64,000 bases of DNA, from the NCBI RefSeq assembly GCF_024436395.1, contig NZ_JAFMZO010000004.1, positions 124,001 through 188,000 on the forward strand, written 5' to 3'. Both the position numbers and the translations under genes were made by a program. How positions within the stretch are numbered: the first letter of the stretch is position 1; every line of letters begins with the position of its first letter. This DNA comes from Paradesertivirga mongoliensis (GTDB taxonomy: Bacteria; Bacteroidota; Bacteroidia; Sphingobacteriales; Sphingobacteriaceae). Positions 62,167 through 64,000 of the stretch are shown in pieces. The notes under the pieces are model-generated. The model was not told the origin of the DNA, did not search any database, and worked only from the letters and a program-made list of their open reading frames with translations.

Positions 62167-62612
62167 AGTAATAATAGGGTCGGTTTCACCGGATATGATA
62201 AGCATTTGCTCCCGGGTGCAGCTTTATTTATGAGATTATGTTTATGTTGCTAAAATCGTGTGACGGTGCCATTTCAAATTTATCTTATTTGTTATAATTT
62301 TTGAACTATGTGTTTTAAGTATATGTACCAGGAATATAGAGCGTCTTTCTTACACCACCAAACACAATAAGGTTGAGGCGCGGGTAAACTTCCGTGCTCT
62401 TATTTGTACTGTCTCGTCCTGAAAATAGACTAGTCCGGCAAAGCAGATTTCAATGAATCCAGTTCTGCTGGAAGCATTAAGGGAAGTCGGCAGACAAAAG
62501 AGCGTCTTCCGGAATAAAAATCATTTGTCGCTTTAGCCCTCATAAATGACGCAATCACCCTTTTACATTCTAGATCCTGTAAGCTAACTTTGATAAACAA
62601 CAAAAGCTAATT
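62167..62612. other. 446-base gap, nothing recognised
   Basis: No gene is supported and no palindrome or tandem repeat stands out. The base composition is ordinary. A VOC-family gene starts at 62613. Confidence 0.4.
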
Positions 62613-63005
62613 ATGAACGAAAACATCATCTGCTGGTTTGAGATCTATGTAAAGGATATCGAACGGGCGAAAAAATTCTACACTGCTGTATTAGGTACAA
62701 AATTTAGCGACAGTAGCGCCCCGGGCGACTCACCTGAGGGCATGAAGATGGCCTTTTTCTCACCTATGGAAAATCAGGGTGTATCCGGAGCCTTAATTGA
62801 AATGGCCGGCACCAAAGAAGGCGACGGGCAATGCGTAAACACTATGGTTTATTTCCCTTGCCAGGATTGCAGTATCCAGGAAGGCCGGGTAGCACCCGCG
62901 GGAGGAATGGTCAACCGGTCAAAGTTTTCCATCGGAGAATTTGGGTTTTGTTCAATCTGTGTCGACAGCGAGGGTAATCCCTTTGGTCTGTTCTCTATGG
63001 AATAA
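62613..63005 (+). CDS. VOC-family (glyoxalase-like) protein
   Basis: A 130-aa single VOC domain: ICWFEIYVKDIERAKKFYTA and LGTKFSD at the start, then SGALIEMAGTKEGDGQCVNT, the linking strand and FGFCSICVDSEGNPFGLFS at the end, with the DSEGNxFGL motif carrying a metal-ligand glutamate/aspartate position. Unknown substrate; glyoxalase, dioxygenase or resistance proteins share the fold. Stands alone. Confidence 0.88.
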   Translation: MNENIICWFEIYVKDIERAKKFYTAVLGTKFSDSSAPGDSPEGMKMAFFSPMENQGVSGALIEMAGTKEGDGQCVNTMVYFPCQDCSIQEGRVAPAGGMVNRSKFSIGEFGFCSICVDSEGNPFGLFSME

Positions 63006-63141
63006 TTTTCTTCCCCGCAGAGTTCGCAGTTTGGCGCAAGTATGCAGGGCCTTTTGTGGACTGAGTACTTGTACCTCATACTAAGATTGCCCGGATATCT
63101 AATCGGTACTGATTTGTCGCAAGTATGCAGTGTTGGCCATT

Positions 63142-63163
63142 GGTGGCGTACTTGTGCCTTAGA
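63142..63163. repeat. GGTGGCGTACTTGTGCCTTA dispersed motif
   Basis: One of at least four copies (37619, 45553, 58139, here; a weaker one near 63056), often near RAYT remnants. 63006-63310 contains no gene. Confidence 0.65.
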
Positions 63164-63310
63164 GCAACGAAGGGTCTACTTTAATTATCTCAATCATACT
63201 ATTTAGCCCCGAAGGTATCTAATGAAGCGTCAAATGCATCGTGCAGGACCGCCCTCAGAGGGTTGAGCATTAGAAAGGTTGGAAGAAGGCTGCAGAAAAT
63301 AACAATAGAA

Positions 63311-63344
63311 AAAAACCGCTATCATAGCTGCAGCGGTTTTTTTT
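63311..63344 (-). terminator. Rho-independent terminator
   Basis: AAAAACCGCT and AGCGGTTTTT arms with an 11-base loop and T-runs on both sides, so it can work in either direction. It lies 33 bases past the stop codon of the minus-strand gene at 63377 and is the natural end of that transcript. Confidence 0.85.
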
Positions 63345-63376
63345 GAAAAGATATTTAAACTGATTCCCAAACTTTT

Positions 63377-64000
63377 TTAATTACAATGTCCCGGACCAAT
63401 TTTACCTTCATTGTAGGCAGCCAAGATACCAGCCCAGTTAGTCAATTCGCTTTTAGTAGCCGTGGTGTAAGGAGAATTAATTGTGTTGAGATAAGAGCCA
63501 CCCCCATCAGGAACCGCAGCGAAGTACTTCAAAGCAGAGGCAAGAGCAGTTTCTACTTCATGGGTAGTAGAAGTTTTTTTCGCGACGTTTAATTTTGCGG
63601 CAATGTATTGGTGTGCTAATTGAACATAGGCATTACCTCCTTTAGGGGCAGTATTCATCAGCTCCAGGTACTTCAAACCACTACCGTAAAAAATCGAGTT
63701 CGCTAGATTTCCCCAGGTTGGATCAGCTTTCTTGCCAGTAGCATGGGTCTTCCAGTAACCTTGTGTATAAGTACAGCCATACACCTTTGGCAAGCAATTA
63801 AAAGTGATGTTGTCAACTGTACCCGAGCCAGTCATTGCATCTTTAGGATCTATGCCAGGGCCCAGATAAACTTCCATTTTAACTACCCCTGAAGTTCCAC
63901 CTAAGTCAACAATTGCTTTCCCGTTATCACCTACCGCGGGTATAGCTACTTTTTTAAGTTGGTTTCCGGCCATATCGTAAAGAAGAACGTTGCTTGCTCC
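63377..64000 (-). CDS. Secreted protein with GYWKTH motif, 5' end beyond window
   Basis: At least 207 residues, open at the window edge: reading continues upstream of the Met at 63973 (ASNVLLYDMAGNQLKK), so the true start lies past 64000. The visible part has a beta-rich segment (GKAIVDLGGTSGVVKMEVYL), then CLPKVYGCTYTQGYWKTHAT, a motif I remember from secreted proteins of several phyla, and a helical region (AHQYIAAKLNVAKKTSTTHE) that ends in AYNEGKIGPGHCN. Cysteines at CLPKVYGC and the final HCN may form a disulfide. Probably the C-terminal half of a larger secreted or surface protein. Function unknown. Confidence 0.7.
   Translation of the reverse strand, partial: GASNVLLYDMAGNQLKKVAIPAVGDNGKAIVDLGGTSGVVKMEVYLGPGIDPKDAMTGSGTVDNITFNCLPKVYGCTYTQGYWKTHATGKKADPTWGNLANSIFYGSGLKYLELMNTAPKGGNAYVQLAHQYIAAKLNVAKKTSTTHEVETALASALKYFAAVPDGGGSYLNTINSPYTTATKSELTNWAGILAAYNEGKIGPGHCN

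Overview
The window looks like the chromosome of a Bacteroidota member, most likely family Sphingobacteriaceae (Pedobacter/Mucilaginibacter-like). The reasons are a type IX secretion pair (CHU_C-type sorting protein plus PorP/SprF), an outer-membrane beta-barrel protein with a carboxypeptidase-like N-terminal domain, DUF4252 and GIN-domain envelope proteins, a TTG-19-TAnnTTTG promoter, and very many REP palindromes with fragments of REP-associated tyrosine transposases (RAYTs). No tRNA, rRNA, CRISPR array or intact prophage was seen.

Layout. 1-8.3 kb is mostly housekeeping on the minus strand: RNase R N-terminus, a PolB-like exonuclease, topoisomerase I, a rhodanese, a surface lipoprotein, a class D beta-lactamase and MnmA. 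8.5-11.4 kb is a compact minus-strand arsenic operon (arsR, a DUF6428-like gene, arsN1-like acetyltransferase, ACR3 pump, ArsC), with an ArsR-type palindrome lying on the -7 promoter element and a terminator after arsC. 11.7-14.2 kb holds PorP/SprF and a T9SS-sorted surface protein broken by a one-base frameshift. 14.3-21 kb has an outer-membrane barrel protein and HrpB helicase, separated by palindromic repeats.

21.2-27.1 kb is an AT-rich accessory block: an LRR-Roco GTPase, two HNH-type proteins sharing one zinc-HNH layout, and a DUF4238 protein. It is the best candidate in the window for an undescribed defence cassette. 27-38 kb is repeat-rich: two 21-bp minisatellites, a 145-aa gene with two decayed copies, REP elements, RAYT remnants, and isolated genes (DUF559 nuclease, AraC regulator plus hemerythrin, esterase, a BLUF-fold protein lacking its photochemical residues).

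38-45 kb holds two regulatory units. One is ECF sigma, anti-sigma and two DUF4252 proteins. The other is a histidine kinase/response regulator pair followed by a small exported repeat protein; both transcription units of the latter carry matching sequence motifs upstream. 45.8-48.3 kb is a KefF-like reductase coupled to a KefB/C antiporter. 49.7-51.4 kb is a membrane-bound winged-helix regulator divergent from an exported protein, with helically spaced direct repeats between them. 51.9-64 kb contains lipoprotein, MBL-fold hydrolase, esterase, outer-membrane protein, serine hydrolase, GH2 beta-galactosidase, VOC protein and a truncated secreted protein, mostly single genes separated by REP-type sequence.
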